Counted from the first letter of the stretch, positions 16,679 to 23,675 are shown. The stretch is 35,618 nt of DNA from Ardenticatenaceae bacterium (GCA_020634415.1 JACKBT010000046.1:1-35618); one strand, 5' to 3'. The notes: generated by a model from the letters alone, not told the origin. Made by a program: numbers and translations.

Positions 16679-16696
16679 CGTCATTTTTATCTTCAA
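16668..16696 (-). promoter_or_regulatory. Promoter of the R-M operon
   Basis: On the minus strand, -35 TTGAAG (16696-16691), a 17-bp spacer and -10 TATTAT (16673-16668), with a predicted start near 16661 and a 32-base leader. The insertion sequence begins only 22 bp upstream of the -35 box and leaves the promoter intact. Confidence 0.6.
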
Positions 16697-16794
16697 ATAT
16701 CAACACCTATCTTCTCTCACTAAGATTGCAGATTTCATTGACATAACAAGGAATTGATAAAAATAACACATAACCAATGAAATAGTAGCCACAT

Positions 16795-16852
16795 AACTCA
16801 CCTTGAGGTAGAAGATGGTTAGCAAAAAACAATCAACTACTCGAGGTGAGCT
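16795..16852 (+). promoter_or_regulatory. Imperfect hairpin covering the transposase ribosome binding site
   Basis: AACTCACCTTGAGGTAG (16795-16811) is nearly complementary to CTACTCGAGGTGAGCT (16837-16852), which holds the GAGGTG ribosome binding site directly before the ATG at 16853. Transcripts entering from outside the element would fold and hide this site, a common way for insertion sequences to limit transposase synthesis. Confidence 0.55.
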
Positions 16853-18172
16853 ATGCGAATGCCAATCATATGTCTGGATGAACGGTTGCGCCATTATTTG
16901 AGCCAATTTCGTGGTTGTTTTAGTCAGCCCCAGTTCAAGTATTTCGTGATCATACTGCTGGGGCTGATGTTGAACCAAGGAAGTGGGACAATGACGGGCT
17001 TGTTGCGCCAGGTGACAGCTTCGATTAGTTTGTCGGGAGTGAGCCGTTTTATGAGCCAAGCACCATGGTCGGCTGAAGATGTTAGCCGGGGCTGGCAAGA
17101 CCAATTCCAGCAAGAGATGAGAAGACAAGTCCAAGCAGAACAAGTCCGATTGAAGCGAAAGCGTCGTGGTAAGGGAAGGGGCAGACCTAAGAAAACCGTC
17201 GTGACAGGTTACTTGATAGGGGATGACTCGACCATAAGCAAAGAACGAGGCAAAAAGATGGAAGGCTTGGGACGACATCACTCTAGCACAGAGGGCAAAC
17301 GGGTTACAGGACATAGTTTGGTACAGGGATTGTACCTCTTGTTGGGACAGCGTTGTCCTTTGCCGCCGCAGATGTATCGGCAAAAAGCTGTCTGTGCAGA
17401 TGAAGGCATTCCTTTTGCCAGCAAGATTGACCTCATGGTAGAAAACATCGCCACCTTTGAGCCAGTACCCGATACGGTAACCCATGTCTTGTTGGATACC
17501 TGGTACACGTGCAAACGGATTTGGCGCACGGCTCGGCAACGGGGGTTTCTTATCACCAGCGGTCTCAAATGCAATCGTTACCTCCGTATAGAAGACTCCC
17601 AGGCGGAGAAGGGTTGGTATTGGCAACGAGTGGATGAATATGCTCACAGTTTGTCTGAGGCCGATTGGCACTATGTCCGCTGGCCCAGTAACCAAGAGCG
17701 ATGGGTCTATATTCATGTGATAACAACCCGCATCAAGAAGTTGTACAAGGCTCAACTGGTCATCATTCGAGGTCAGATTGAAGAGGAAGACAAAAAAGAC
17801 AAGATTCGTTTCTGGGCCTCGTCTGATTTGACGGCCAATCGTGACCTGTTGTTGCAGCATATTGCTACTCGATGGGATATTGAGGTACTTTTTGCTGATA
17901 CCAAAGAGATTCTGGGCTTGGACCAATACCAGCTGATGACCGCCAATGCCATTTGTCGCTTCTGGACTTTGGTTATGGCTGCTTACTACTTTCTTGACCA
18001 AGAGCGGTATCGACAGCAGCAGCAGACTGGCCGACACACCACTATTGGTGATGCTTGGCGTCAAGTGCAGGCGATTCATTGGTGTCATTTTATTGATTGG
18101 CTTCATCAGAAATTCAGACTTGGCTATCAGCCTGCCGATTTATATCTCGAACTTACCGGAGCAAGCCTCTGA
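16853..18172 (+). CDS. DDE transposase (IS4/IS701-like)
   Basis: A 439-residue transposase. The acidic triad is visible as GDDSTISKERGKKMEG (first Asp), HVLLDTWYTCK (second Asp) and TRWDIEVLFADTKEILGLDQYQ-type C-terminal motif (Glu), matching the R-W-x-I-E...K-x-x-LGL-x-x-Y pattern of IS4-superfamily enzymes. A basic segment (KRKRRGKGRGRPKK) near residue 100 probably contacts DNA. The frame is intact from start to stop, and the stop overlaps the first base of the right inverted repeat, so the element may still be active. The antisense open frame over the same region is a shadow. Confidence 0.92.
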   Translation: MRMPIICLDERLRHYLSQFRGCFSQPQFKYFVIILLGLMLNQGSGTMTGLLRQVTASISLSGVSRFMSQAPWSAEDVSRGWQDQFQQEMRRQVQAEQVRLKRKRRGKGRGRPKKTVVTGYLIGDDSTISKERGKKMEGLGRHHSSTEGKRVTGHSLVQGLYLLLGQRCPLPPQMYRQKAVCADEGIPFASKIDLMVENIATFEPVPDTVTHVLLDTWYTCKRIWRTARQRGFLITSGLKCNRYLRIEDSQAEKGWYWQRVDEYAHSLSEADWHYVRWPSNQERWVYIHVITTRIKKLYKAQLVIIRGQIEEEDKKDKIRFWASSDLTANRDLLLQHIATRWDIEVLFADTKEILGLDQYQLMTANAICRFWTLVMAAYYFLDQERYRQQQQTGRHTTIGDAWRQVQAIHWCHFIDWLHQKFRLGYQPADLYLELTGASL

Positions 18173-18222
18173 GTGAAATCTGCAAAGTTAGTGTTCTCTA
18201 CAAGCTTTATAAAAAAAATAAT

Positions 18223-19410
18223 TCACATGCCCCACTCCGCCCACAATGAGGGCGGGCAGCGGAATTCGTGGCCGATGGGGCGGCTGGCGGCGGGGTTGCG
18301 CAGGCGCAGGTGGGGCAGGCGGGAGAGCAAGATGGGCAAGCCAATGGTGGCTTCCAGCCGCGCCAGCGGTGCGCCAAAGCAGAAGTGGGGGCCACGCGCA
18401 AAACTGAGATGTTTAGCGGCATTGGTGCGATCAATGTCGAACTGGTCAGGGTGGGTAAAAATACGCGGGTCGCGGTTGGCGGCGCTTAACATGCACTGTA
18501 CCATCTGTCCAGCGCGGAGAGGGATGCCCTGAACGGCCGTATCCACCCTCACCACCCGATGCGCCGTCTGCACCGGAGCCTCCCAACGCAGCACCTCCTC
18601 CACCGCATTGGCCCACAACCCGGCATCCGCTTGCAGCCGCGCTAAGTCGGCCGGATGAGAAAGCAAGCACCACAGCGTATTGGAGAGCAAAGCGGCCGTT
18701 GTTTCCAAACCGCCAAAAAAGGTGATGGCCGTATTAGACACCAGTTCATCCATCGTCAAATCATTGTCCGTACCAGCCACCATCTGCCCCAACACCGATT
18801 CGTCAGGCTGCCGCTTTAACTGTTCCAATACACCGATGACATAGCGGTGGAATTGGGCAAAGGCTTGCTGGCCGCGTTCACGAACGGCCGTATCACCCAA
18901 CACATTGCCAATAGCCGCCGCCAAATCCCCATACCACGCATGAAAGCTGGCCCGATCCGCAATGGGAAAGCCGAGGACGGTAGTGACGGTGAGAAGGGCC
19001 AGTTCAGTAGAGAATTGGGTGTGGAGATCGGCCGTTCCTGCCTGCACAAACTCATCAATCAACAAATGAGCAATGTCCGCAATCGTTTGGGCGTAGGTGC
19101 GGCGCAGGGGTTTGGGGCGAAAGGGCGCGGCGAAAGGCATACGCAGCCGCTGATGTGCCTCTCCATCCAAACTCAGCATCATCGGCCCAATCGTATCGGC
19201 AATCAGCGAATGCTCCGATTCCAGGCCAAAAGTCTGCCAATCGAGCAGCACCTGCACTACATCCTCATAGCGCACAATCAGCCACATGTTCAATTCTGGC
19301 AGCCAGCAAACTGGCTCATCGGCCAATAGCTGCTGGAACAGTGGATAGGGATTGTCGTGGAGTTGTTGGAGAGTGATGGTGAGGCCGAGAGACATGGGGT
19401 AATTGGGCAT
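18223..19410 (-). CDS. Cytochrome P450
   Basis: A 395-residue soluble bacterial P450. The heme-binding loop LSFARGPHFCFGAPLAR places the thiolate ligand at Cys344; the ExxR motif is in VEEVLRWEAP; the I-helix reads TFFGGLETTAALL with the acid-alcohol pair Glu-Thr replacing the usual Asp/Glu-Thr. No membrane anchor is present, so it needs soluble redox partners, none of which is adjacent. The start may be the ATG at 19410 or a second ATG at 19395; the first five residues are encoded by the TAATTGG word repeat, so the second is plausible. It follows the class V aminotransferase gene by 19 bp and is probably co-transcribed. The substrate is unknown. Confidence 0.92.
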   Translation of the reverse strand: MPNYPMSLGLTITLQQLHDNPYPLFQQLLADEPVCWLPELNMWLIVRYEDVVQVLLDWQTFGLESEHSLIADTIGPMMLSLDGEAHQRLRMPFAAPFRPKPLRRTYAQTIADIAHLLIDEFVQAGTADLHTQFSTELALLTVTTVLGFPIADRASFHAWYGDLAAAIGNVLGDTAVRERGQQAFAQFHRYVIGVLEQLKRQPDESVLGQMVAGTDNDLTMDELVSNTAITFFGGLETTAALLSNTLWCLLSHPADLARLQADAGLWANAVEEVLRWEAPVQTAHRVVRVDTAVQGIPLRAGQMVQCMLSAANRDPRIFTHPDQFDIDRTNAAKHLSFARGPHFCFGAPLARLEATIGLPILLSRLPHLRLRNPAASRPIGHEFRCPPSLWAEWGM

Positions 19411-19424
19411 TGGAGTAATTGGGC
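19395..19424. repeat. TAATTGG word repeat at P450 start
   Basis: GGTAATTGGGCATTGGAGTA is followed by another ATTGGGCC. This is the same word family as at 26270-26332 and 33563-33600, here overlapping the start of the P450 gene. Confidence 0.6.
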
Positions 19425-19429
19425 CGCTT

Positions 19430-20557
19430 CTACGGCAGACTGTTCACAATAAAATCCATTTCGTCTTCCGAGTTGTAATAATGGGGCGAAATGCGGATGG
19501 CTCCGTTGCGGACGCTGGCGCGGACATTGGCCTGGTTTAGCTGGGTGAATAGCTGCTCGGTGGCAAGGTGAGGATGGGTGAAGGTGACGATACCGGAGCG
19601 TTCGTTGAGGCCACGTGGGCTGGTGATGGTGTAGCCTTGTTGGTGCAGACCCTCGCCAAACTGGTCGGTGAGAGCTAGGATGCGCCGCTCAATCACCTGT
19701 GCCCCCGTTTCCTGGATTTGGGCCAAGCGAGCCGTCAGGCCAAACATGCCCGCCCCATTTTCTGTGCCAGGTTCAAAGCGGCGGGCATCGGGCAGCAGGT
19801 CTAATTGGCGGCGGAATTCAAACGGCCGTTCCACACTCAACCACCCCACCACCGCCACCTTCAGCCGCTGCAACGCTCTCGGCGACAAAGCCATAAAACC
19901 AATGCCCAACGGCCCCAACATCCATTTGTGCGCACTCACCACCAGGGCATCAATACCCATCGCCCCCACATCCACCCGCAGCGCCCCCACTGACTGCGTA
20001 CCGTCCACCACCAGCAAAGCGCCATGCTGCTGGCAAATATCGCCAAAAGCGGCCAAATCACACTGGAAGCCGTTAAAAAATTGCACATGGCTGAGGGTGA
20101 CAACTTTGGTGCGCTGATCTATCAGTTGGTGCAGTTGGTCGGGGAGGAGACGGCCGTTTTCCGTCTTCATAAAGCGCAGTTCCACCCCCTGTGCCTGCAA
20201 ACCCAACCAGGCCAGATAGTTGGAAGGGAACTCCAACTCCGGCAGCACCACATTATCGCCCGCCTGCCACGTCAGGCCATTGGCGATGAGCGAAATGCCG
20301 TGCGAGGTGTTTTGGATATAGGCCACCTGCTCTGGCCGACTGCCCACCAACTGCGCCGCCAACCGCCGCCCCTCCTCATACCGCGCCAAACTCATCTCGC
20401 GCGAGGTGTCAATCTGCGTCAGGTGCAGTTCACTCTGCTCCTGCATGGCCTGCTGCACCCGGCGCGAGATGGGGCCAACGGCCGCATGATTAACGTAGAC
20501 ACAATTTTCAGTGATAGGGAATTCTCGGCGAACGGCCGTTACATCAAACCCACTCAT
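19430..20557 (-). CDS. PLP-dependent aminotransferase, class V
   Basis: A 375-residue protein of the cysteine desulfurase/isopenicillin-N epimerase group. The PLP lysine is in VVSAHKWMLGPLGIGF; the preceding LLVVDGTQSVGALRVDV supplies the Asp that contacts the pyridine nitrogen and the conserved Gln; VNHAAVGPISRRV near the N-terminus is the family's substrate/cofactor loop. The C-terminus has RASVRNGAIRISPHYYN with an Arg for the carboxylate. I chose ATG at 20557, which has GGAGGT seven bases upstream; a TTG six bases earlier is less likely. The catalytic Cys loop of true desulfurases is not evident, so a lyase/epimerase or selenocysteine-lyase-like role is equally possible. Confidence 0.85.
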   Translation of the reverse strand: MSGFDVTAVRREFPITENCVYVNHAAVGPISRRVQQAMQEQSELHLTQIDTSREMSLARYEEGRRLAAQLVGSRPEQVAYIQNTSHGISLIANGLTWQAGDNVVLPELEFPSNYLAWLGLQAQGVELRFMKTENGRLLPDQLHQLIDQRTKVVTLSHVQFFNGFQCDLAAFGDICQQHGALLVVDGTQSVGALRVDVGAMGIDALVVSAHKWMLGPLGIGFMALSPRALQRLKVAVVGWLSVERPFEFRRQLDLLPDARRFEPGTENGAGMFGLTARLAQIQETGAQVIERRILALTDQFGEGLHQQGYTITSPRGLNERSGIVTFTHPHLATEQLFTQLNQANVRASVRNGAIRISPHYYNSEDEMDFIVNSLP

Positions 20558-20578
20558 CAGCAAACCTCCAACACCATC

Positions 20579-20947
20579 TTAATAACCCCATTCATACGGC
20601 TGCACTAAAATCTCGGCCGCAATACCCAGGCCGCTGTGCAGTTGGCGGATCATGTTCAGGGTTAACGGCCGTTTCCGATTCAACACCTCAGACACCCGCG
20701 CTCTGGTTCCAATATACGGTTCCAAATCGCTGCGCGACAAACCCTGGCTCTCCATAAAATGCAAAATCGCCTCCACTGGATCAGGTGGCAGAATAGGATA
20801 CTGCTTTTCCTCATAGGCAGCCACCAGCGTTGCCAACACATCTAATTTATCACCATCGCTGGAGCCGGGTTCAGCCTCCCACAGGCGCTCAATTTCTTGC
20901 AAAGCAGCTTCATAATCACTTTCTGTTTTAATGGGTTTAATGTCCAT
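20579..20947 (-). CDS. higA: HigA-type antitoxin, orphan copy 1
   Basis: A 122-residue antitoxin of the HigA family. The N-terminal part is an acidic helical region and residues about 60-115 form an HTH (HFMESQGLSRSDLEPYIG followed by RARVSEVLNRKRPLTLNMIR). It differs from the copy at 22969-23337 at only four positions (Gln49/His, Ile79/Met, Trp120/Leu, Tyr122/Val). AGAGGT lies five bases before the start. Its toxin is missing: only the last dozen codons of higB remain directly upstream. It could still repress the promoter of the intact pair or neutralise its toxin. Confidence 0.88.
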   Translation of the reverse strand: MDIKPIKTESDYEAALQEIERLWEAEPGSSDGDKLDVLATLVAAYEEKQYPILPPDPVEAILHFMESQGLSRSDLEPYIGTRARVSEVLNRKRPLTLNMIRQLHSGLGIAAEILVQPYEWGY

Positions 20948-20956
20948 GTTTACCTC

Positions 20957-20999
20957 TCAAATCGTAGTGATATCAATTTGATCATATTCTTTGTAAGTA
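20957..20999 (-). pseudogene. higB: Remnant of higB toxin 3' end
   Basis: About 13 codons reading YKEYDQIDITTI before a stop, matching the end of the intact HigB (HKEYDQIDVTTI) at the same spacing to the higA start. Homology stops near 20999. The toxin gene of this copy has been deleted. Confidence 0.8.
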
Positions 21000-21025
21000 G
21001 CAAATTATAAGCTACTCCCTAACTT

Positions 21026-21145
21026 CTCACACCTCCAACACATACGGCCGTTCCCAAACCTCCGCCGCAATGCCCAGGCCACTGTGTAACTGTGGATCGG
21101 GGGAGGGGTAGACGACCGTTTCTCATCCAACACCACAGACCACCA
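21026..21145 (-). pseudogene. Decayed fragment of a third higA copy
   Basis: CTCCGCCGCAATGCCCAGGC and CACTGTGTAACTG match the 3' end of the intact higA near 22990-23040, followed by a damaged version of the CCGTTTCCGATTCAACAC segment (CCGTTTCTCATCCAACAC) and ACCACAGACCACC. No frame remains. This shows repeated duplication of the higBA unit here. Confidence 0.7.
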
Positions 21146-21156
21146 GGCTAAGGCCA

Positions 21157-21185
21157 TTGACTGCCATGTTTATTAACTCTAAAAT
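21157..21185 (+). promoter_or_regulatory. Promoter of xisHI, predicted leaderless
   Basis: -35 TTGACT (21157-21162), 17-bp spacer, -10 TAAAAT (21180-21185). Counting seven bases past the -10 puts the transcription start on the A of the xisH ATG at 21192, and there is no ribosome binding site before that ATG. Confidence 0.65.
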
Positions 21186-21191
21186 CTAGCT

Positions 21192-21608
21192 ATGGCGAGA
21201 GACAAAATTCACGATGCTGTCAAGAATGCTCTGATAAAAGATGGTTGGCAAATTACGCACGATCCATTTGGTCTGGAGTATAAGGAAATTAGCATTTTTG
21301 CCGATTTGGCTGCTGAAAAGCAGCCTATTCTGGTAACAAAAGGGGCGCAAAAGATTATCGTTGAAGTGAAAACATTTAGCGAACGATCTTTTATTCGAGC
21401 CTTACAACAGGCTTTAGGGCAATACTCGCTATATCTTGATGTTATTGAGCTGGGACAACTTGATTATGAGTTTTTTCTAGCTATCAATGATATTGTCTAT
21501 CGTCAGTTCTTTACGAGAGAAGGCGTTAGTCAAATTATACAACGTCATCAGCTCAAAATGTTTACGGTTGATATTGAACAAGAGGAGATTGTGCAATGGA
21601 TCAAATAA
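21192..21608 (+). CDS. xisH: XisH family protein
   Basis: A 138-residue XisH-family protein. The PD-(D/E)xK-like core is visible as Asp38 in ISIFADLAAEK and Glu58-x-Lys60 in KIIVEVKTF, followed by the helical segment SFIRALQQALGQYSLYLDVI typical of the family. XisH was named for developmental excision of the fdxN element in heterocystous cyanobacteria, but most copies, as here, are far from any such element. It overlaps xisI by 13 bp and is expressed from its own promoter. Endonuclease-like fold plus paired small partner within a toxin-antitoxin island makes a toxin or defence role plausible (inference). Confidence 0.9.
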   Translation: MARDKIHDAVKNALIKDGWQITHDPFGLEYKEISIFADLAAEKQPILVTKGAQKIIVEVKTFSERSFIRALQQALGQYSLYLDVIELGQLDYEFFLAINDIVYRQFFTREGVSQIIQRHQLKMFTVDIEQEEIVQWIK

Positions 21609-21934
21609 ATCAATATGCTTCCATCATTAAGGATGGTCTGACAGCCTATGCTGCACTTTTGGAAAAATTGCCCCATGCGTATGAAATCGTCCTTGTTTTT
21701 GATGATGAACGCCATCAATATCTACTGCGAAAAATTGGCTGGACAGCTAGGGAACGTATTGATGGCATCGTTCTCCATGTTTCCATCCGTCAGGGCAAAA
21801 TATGGATTGAAGAAGATTGGACAGAAGAGGGGCTAGCCACCTATCTTTTGGCAAGAGAGGTGCCAGCCCAGGATATTGTTCTAGGCTTCGTGCCACCAGT
21901 AGAACGGCCGTATACCGAATTTGCTGTGGCTTAA
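21596..21934 (+). CDS. xisI: XisI family protein
   Basis: A 112-residue XisI-family protein. Recognisable segments are VFDDERHQYLLRKIGW, DGIVLHVSIRQGKIWIEEDW with the conserved acidic and aromatic residues, and the C-terminal DIVLGFVPPVERPYTEFAVA. It starts inside the end of xisH (13-bp overlap), so the two are co-translated and presumably form a complex. A 32-bp palindrome 75 bp downstream terminates the transcript against the convergent gene. The biochemical function of XisI is not known to me. Confidence 0.9.
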   Translation: MDQINQYASIIKDGLTAYAALLEKLPHAYEIVLVFDDERHQYLLRKIGWTARERIDGIVLHVSIRQGKIWIEEDWTEEGLATYLLAREVPAQDIVLGFVPPVERPYTEFAVA

Positions 21935-22008
21935 AGTGGGAAAAGGGCTTAACGGCCGTTCCCAAACCTTCACCACCATCCTCACCCACTGCGTAATTGA
22001 TGGAGCGT

Positions 22009-22040
22009 GGTGTTGGGGAAACGGCCGTTTCCCCAACACC
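22009..22040. terminator. 32-bp perfect palindrome centred on AACGGCCGTT
   Basis: GGTGTTGGGGAAACGG at 22009-22024 is followed at once by its exact reverse complement at 22025-22040, with AACGGCCGTT in the middle. It lies between the convergent xisI and ribbon-helix-helix genes and probably serves as a two-way terminator. Confidence 0.8.
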
Positions 22041-22059
22041 CCCACCCACATCCCCAAAC

Positions 22060-22302
22060 TTAATCCAACCGATCATATTCCTCAGGTTCAACATCCGTCA
22101 CTTTAGCCAAAACTGCCAGCAACTTCTCGCGGCTGCCCCGCTTGGCTCGTTCCTCCAAATAACCAACAGCTTGCAACGTGGCTACCTTTTCCGCTAAAGC
22201 CAACATCACAAACTGATTCATAGAGATACCCTCTTCCTCGGCTAATTCTCGTACCTGGCTATGGAGTGTTTTGGGAATACGGACAGTCAACATGACATTC
22301 AT
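22060..22302 (-). CDS. Ribbon-helix-helix antitoxin-like protein (HicB/Arc type)
   Basis: An 80-residue protein. Residues 3-45 form a ribbon-helix-helix DNA-binding fold: the strand MLTVRIPKTLHSQVRELA, then EEEGISMNQFVMLALAEKV. The C-terminal tail is charged and would carry a toxin-binding segment. No toxin gene is adjacent downstream; the RelE/ParE gene 31 bp upstream already has its own antitoxin, though a three-gene arrangement is possible. No strong ribosome binding site is seen. Probably an orphan antitoxin or transcription factor. Confidence 0.75.
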   Translation of the reverse strand: MNVMLTVRIPKTLHSQVRELAEEEGISMNQFVMLALAEKVATLQAVGYLEERAKRGSREKLLAVLAKVTDVEPEEYDRLD

Positions 22303-22333
22303 TTTACTGCTCTTACTTTGCTATGATCCATTA

Positions 22334-22597
22334 TCATTTCAACATCCGCTCGTATTCCTCATGCTTGCCAATCCAAAACCACGTCACAGTATCATCCTCT
22401 AATACACCCAAAACGCGGTAATCATCAGTCACTCGCGCCGAATAGATTAGCTCTTGATCGTCTACCTTCTTGAATTGGATACTGGGGTGACGGGGATCAT
22501 TCAGCCACAGTTCGTAAGCACGACGAGCACGCTGCCGAATTTCGAGGGGGAGGGCATCGTACAATTTCCAAAATTGACGTGTGGCGCGTGAGTTCAT
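22334..22597 (-). CDS. RelE/ParE-superfamily toxin
   Basis: An 87-residue protein with the RelE/ParE layout: an N-terminal helix pair (QFWKLYDALPLEIRQRARRA), then beta strands SIQFKKV, ELIYSARVTDDYRVLGVL and DTVTWFWIGKHEEYERML. The late Trp-x-Gly-x-His-x-x-Tyr segment is typical of this toxin group. It overlaps the upstream antitoxin gene by four bases, so the two are coupled. RelE members cut mRNA on the ribosome and ParE members poison gyrase; the sequence does not settle which. Confidence 0.82.
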   Translation of the reverse strand: MNSRATRQFWKLYDALPLEIRQRARRAYELWLNDPRHPSIQFKKVDDQELIYSARVTDDYRVLGVLEDDTVTWFWIGKHEEYERMLK

Positions 22598-22911
22598 TTA
22601 GGTTCAAGCAAACCATCATCGGTCAGACCAATCTCAGTCGTCTCGCCCGCGGCATACTCAGCCCGTGCCTCCTGAGCCATCTCACGCAGCAGCAGCTTGG
22701 CTTTTGGCCGTGCCAGCAACTCATCCCACCTGGCATCTCCCTCAGAATTTTCTACTTGCTCTACAGTTGTGGAAGCCGCTTGTTCAGCCTGAAACTCAAG
22801 AAAACGAGCAAACTCAATCAAAGCTGGCCATCGTTCCGCTGGCAATCGGCGCATAATAGAGAGGATTGTCTCTTCAAATTCTGTTACCTGGGGTTCGGTT
22901 TGTGTGTTCAT
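22594..22911 (-). CDS. Antitoxin partner of RelE/ParE-type toxin
   Basis: A 105-residue acidic protein. The N-terminal half has the LSIMRRLPAERWPALIEFAR pattern and a helical FLEFQAEQ region; the C-terminal half, ARWDELLARPKAKLLLREMA followed by EARAEYAAGETTEI, is the segment commonly found in antitoxins preceding this toxin type. Its stop overlaps the toxin start by four bases. A promoter with almost no leader precedes it. The antitoxin-first order is normal for such pairs. Confidence 0.75.
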   Translation of the reverse strand: MNTQTEPQVTEFEETILSIMRRLPAERWPALIEFARFLEFQAEQAASTTVEQVENSEGDARWDELLARPKAKLLLREMAQEARAEYAAGETTEIGLTDDGLLEPK

Positions 22912-22918
22912 AGCGCAA

Positions 22919-22946
22919 ATTATATCATATTCATATTCAGGGTTAA
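22919..22946 (-). promoter_or_regulatory. Promoter of the RelE/ParE pair, near-leaderless
   Basis: Minus strand -35 TTAACC (22946-22941), 16-bp spacer, -10 TATAAT (22924-22919). The predicted start is about one base before the ATG at 22911. The -35 box overlaps a copy of the AACGGCCGTT word. Confidence 0.5.
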
Positions 22947-22968
22947 CGGCCGTTTCCTCCCCACCCCC

Positions 22969-23337
22969 TCACACCCCCAACTCATATGGCTGCACCAAAA
23001 TCTCCGCCGCAATGCCCAGACCACTGTGTAATTGACGAATCATGTTCAGGGTTAACGGCCGTTTCCGATTCAACACCTCAGACACCCGCGCCCGTGTCCC
23101 CATATACGGCTCCAAATCACTACGCGACAATCCCTGGCTTTCCATAAAATGCAAAATCGCCTCCACCGGATCAGGAGGCAAAATGGGATAATGCTTTTCC
23201 TCATAGGCCGCCACTAGCGTTGCCAACACATCTAATTTATCACCATCGCTGGAGCCAGGTTCCGCCTCCCATAGCCGCTCGATTTCTTGCAAGGCGGCTT
23301 CATAATCACTTTCTGTTTTAATGGGTTTAATGTCCAT
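22969..23337 (-). CDS. higA: HigA antitoxin (XRE/HTH)
   Basis: A 122-residue HigA antitoxin following its toxin by nine bases, toxin-first as in higBA loci. Residues about 60-115 form the HTH; the N-terminal 55 residues are acidic and contain SSDGDKLDVLATLVAAYEEK. A GAGAGGT ribosome binding site lies in the gap between higB and higA. It should bind the inverted repeat in the higB promoter and repress it together with HigB. The sequence is 118/122 identical to the orphan copy at 20579-20947, evidence of recent duplication. Confidence 0.92.
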   Translation of the reverse strand: MDIKPIKTESDYEAALQEIERLWEAEPGSSDGDKLDVLATLVAAYEEKHYPILPPDPVEAILHFMESQGLSRSDLEPYMGTRARVSEVLNRKRPLTLNMIRQLHSGLGIAAEILVQPYELGV

Positions 23338-23346
23338 GTTTACCTC

Positions 23347-23640
23347 TCAAATCGTGGTGACATCAATTTGATCATACTCTTTGTGCGTGCCGACAAAGCG
23401 AATATAAAGAATGCCATAAGAATAATTGATGGCCACAACTAAACGATAATGGTTCCCTTTGATATTGAACACGACGCGGTTATTGGCTACAAAGCTGGCG
23501 TTACGATAGTCCAATTTTATATCATTGGGTGACTGCCAATCTGCCCGTTCCGCCCTAGCATACCAGGCACGAAGCGGCTGTTCAGCATCAGGATACTTTT
23601 CCCAAAATTCGCGTAATGTTTTGCGGGAGATAATCCTCAT
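23347..23640 (-). CDS. higB: HigB-type mRNA interferase toxin
   Basis: A 97-residue HigB-family toxin. Features are the N-terminal helices (SRKTLREFWEKYPDAEQPLR), the central FVANNRVVFNIKGNHYRLVV strands and the C-terminal YIRFVGTHKEYDQI, which is the hallmark of the HigB_toxin family. Members cleave mRNA in translating ribosomes. The ATG lies seven bases past a consensus -10, so the message is predicted to be leaderless. It is the first gene of the pair and co-transcribed with higA. Confidence 0.92.
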   Translation of the reverse strand: MRIISRKTLREFWEKYPDAEQPLRAWYARAERADWQSPNDIKLDYRNASFVANNRVVFNIKGNHYRLVVAINYSYGILYIRFVGTHKEYDQIDVTTI

Positions 23641-23646
23641 GCAGAA

Positions 23647-23675
23647 ATTATAATTCGCTCCCGATTTGGGAGCAA
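23647..23675 (-). promoter_or_regulatory. higBA promoter, predicted leaderless
   Basis: Minus strand -35 TTGCTC (23675-23670), exact 17-bp spacer, -10 TATAAT (23652-23647). The seventh base after the -10 is the A of the higB ATG (23640), so no 5' leader or ribosome binding site is expected. Confidence 0.7.
23657..23673 (-). promoter_or_regulatory. Inverted repeat in higBA promoter, likely HigA operator
   Basis: GCTCCC (23657-23662) and GGGAGC (23668-23673) separated by GATTT. It overlaps the -35 box and spacer of the higBA promoter, the usual position for autoregulation by antitoxin or toxin-antitoxin complex. Confidence 0.6.

Larger units (their letters stand above)
16718..18193 (+). mobile_element. 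Complete insertion sequence, DDE type (IS4/IS701-like), 1476 bp
   Basis: Terminal inverted repeats of 22 bp: CACTAAGATTGCAGATTTCA at the left (16718) and its near complement ending GCAAAGTTAGTG at the right (18193), with three mismatches. A 6-bp direct repeat, TTCTCT, flanks both ends (16712-16717 and 18194-18199), a clear target site duplication. One transposase gene fills the element. It sits between the R-M operon promoter and the 3' end of the P450 gene and interrupts neither. Confidence 0.92.

Noticed and set aside
16700..18106. A 468-residue open frame antisense to the transposase gene
   Set aside because: It covers almost the whole insertion sequence on the opposite strand, lacks a ribosome binding site and recognisable domains, and the sense frame has clear DDE motifs.
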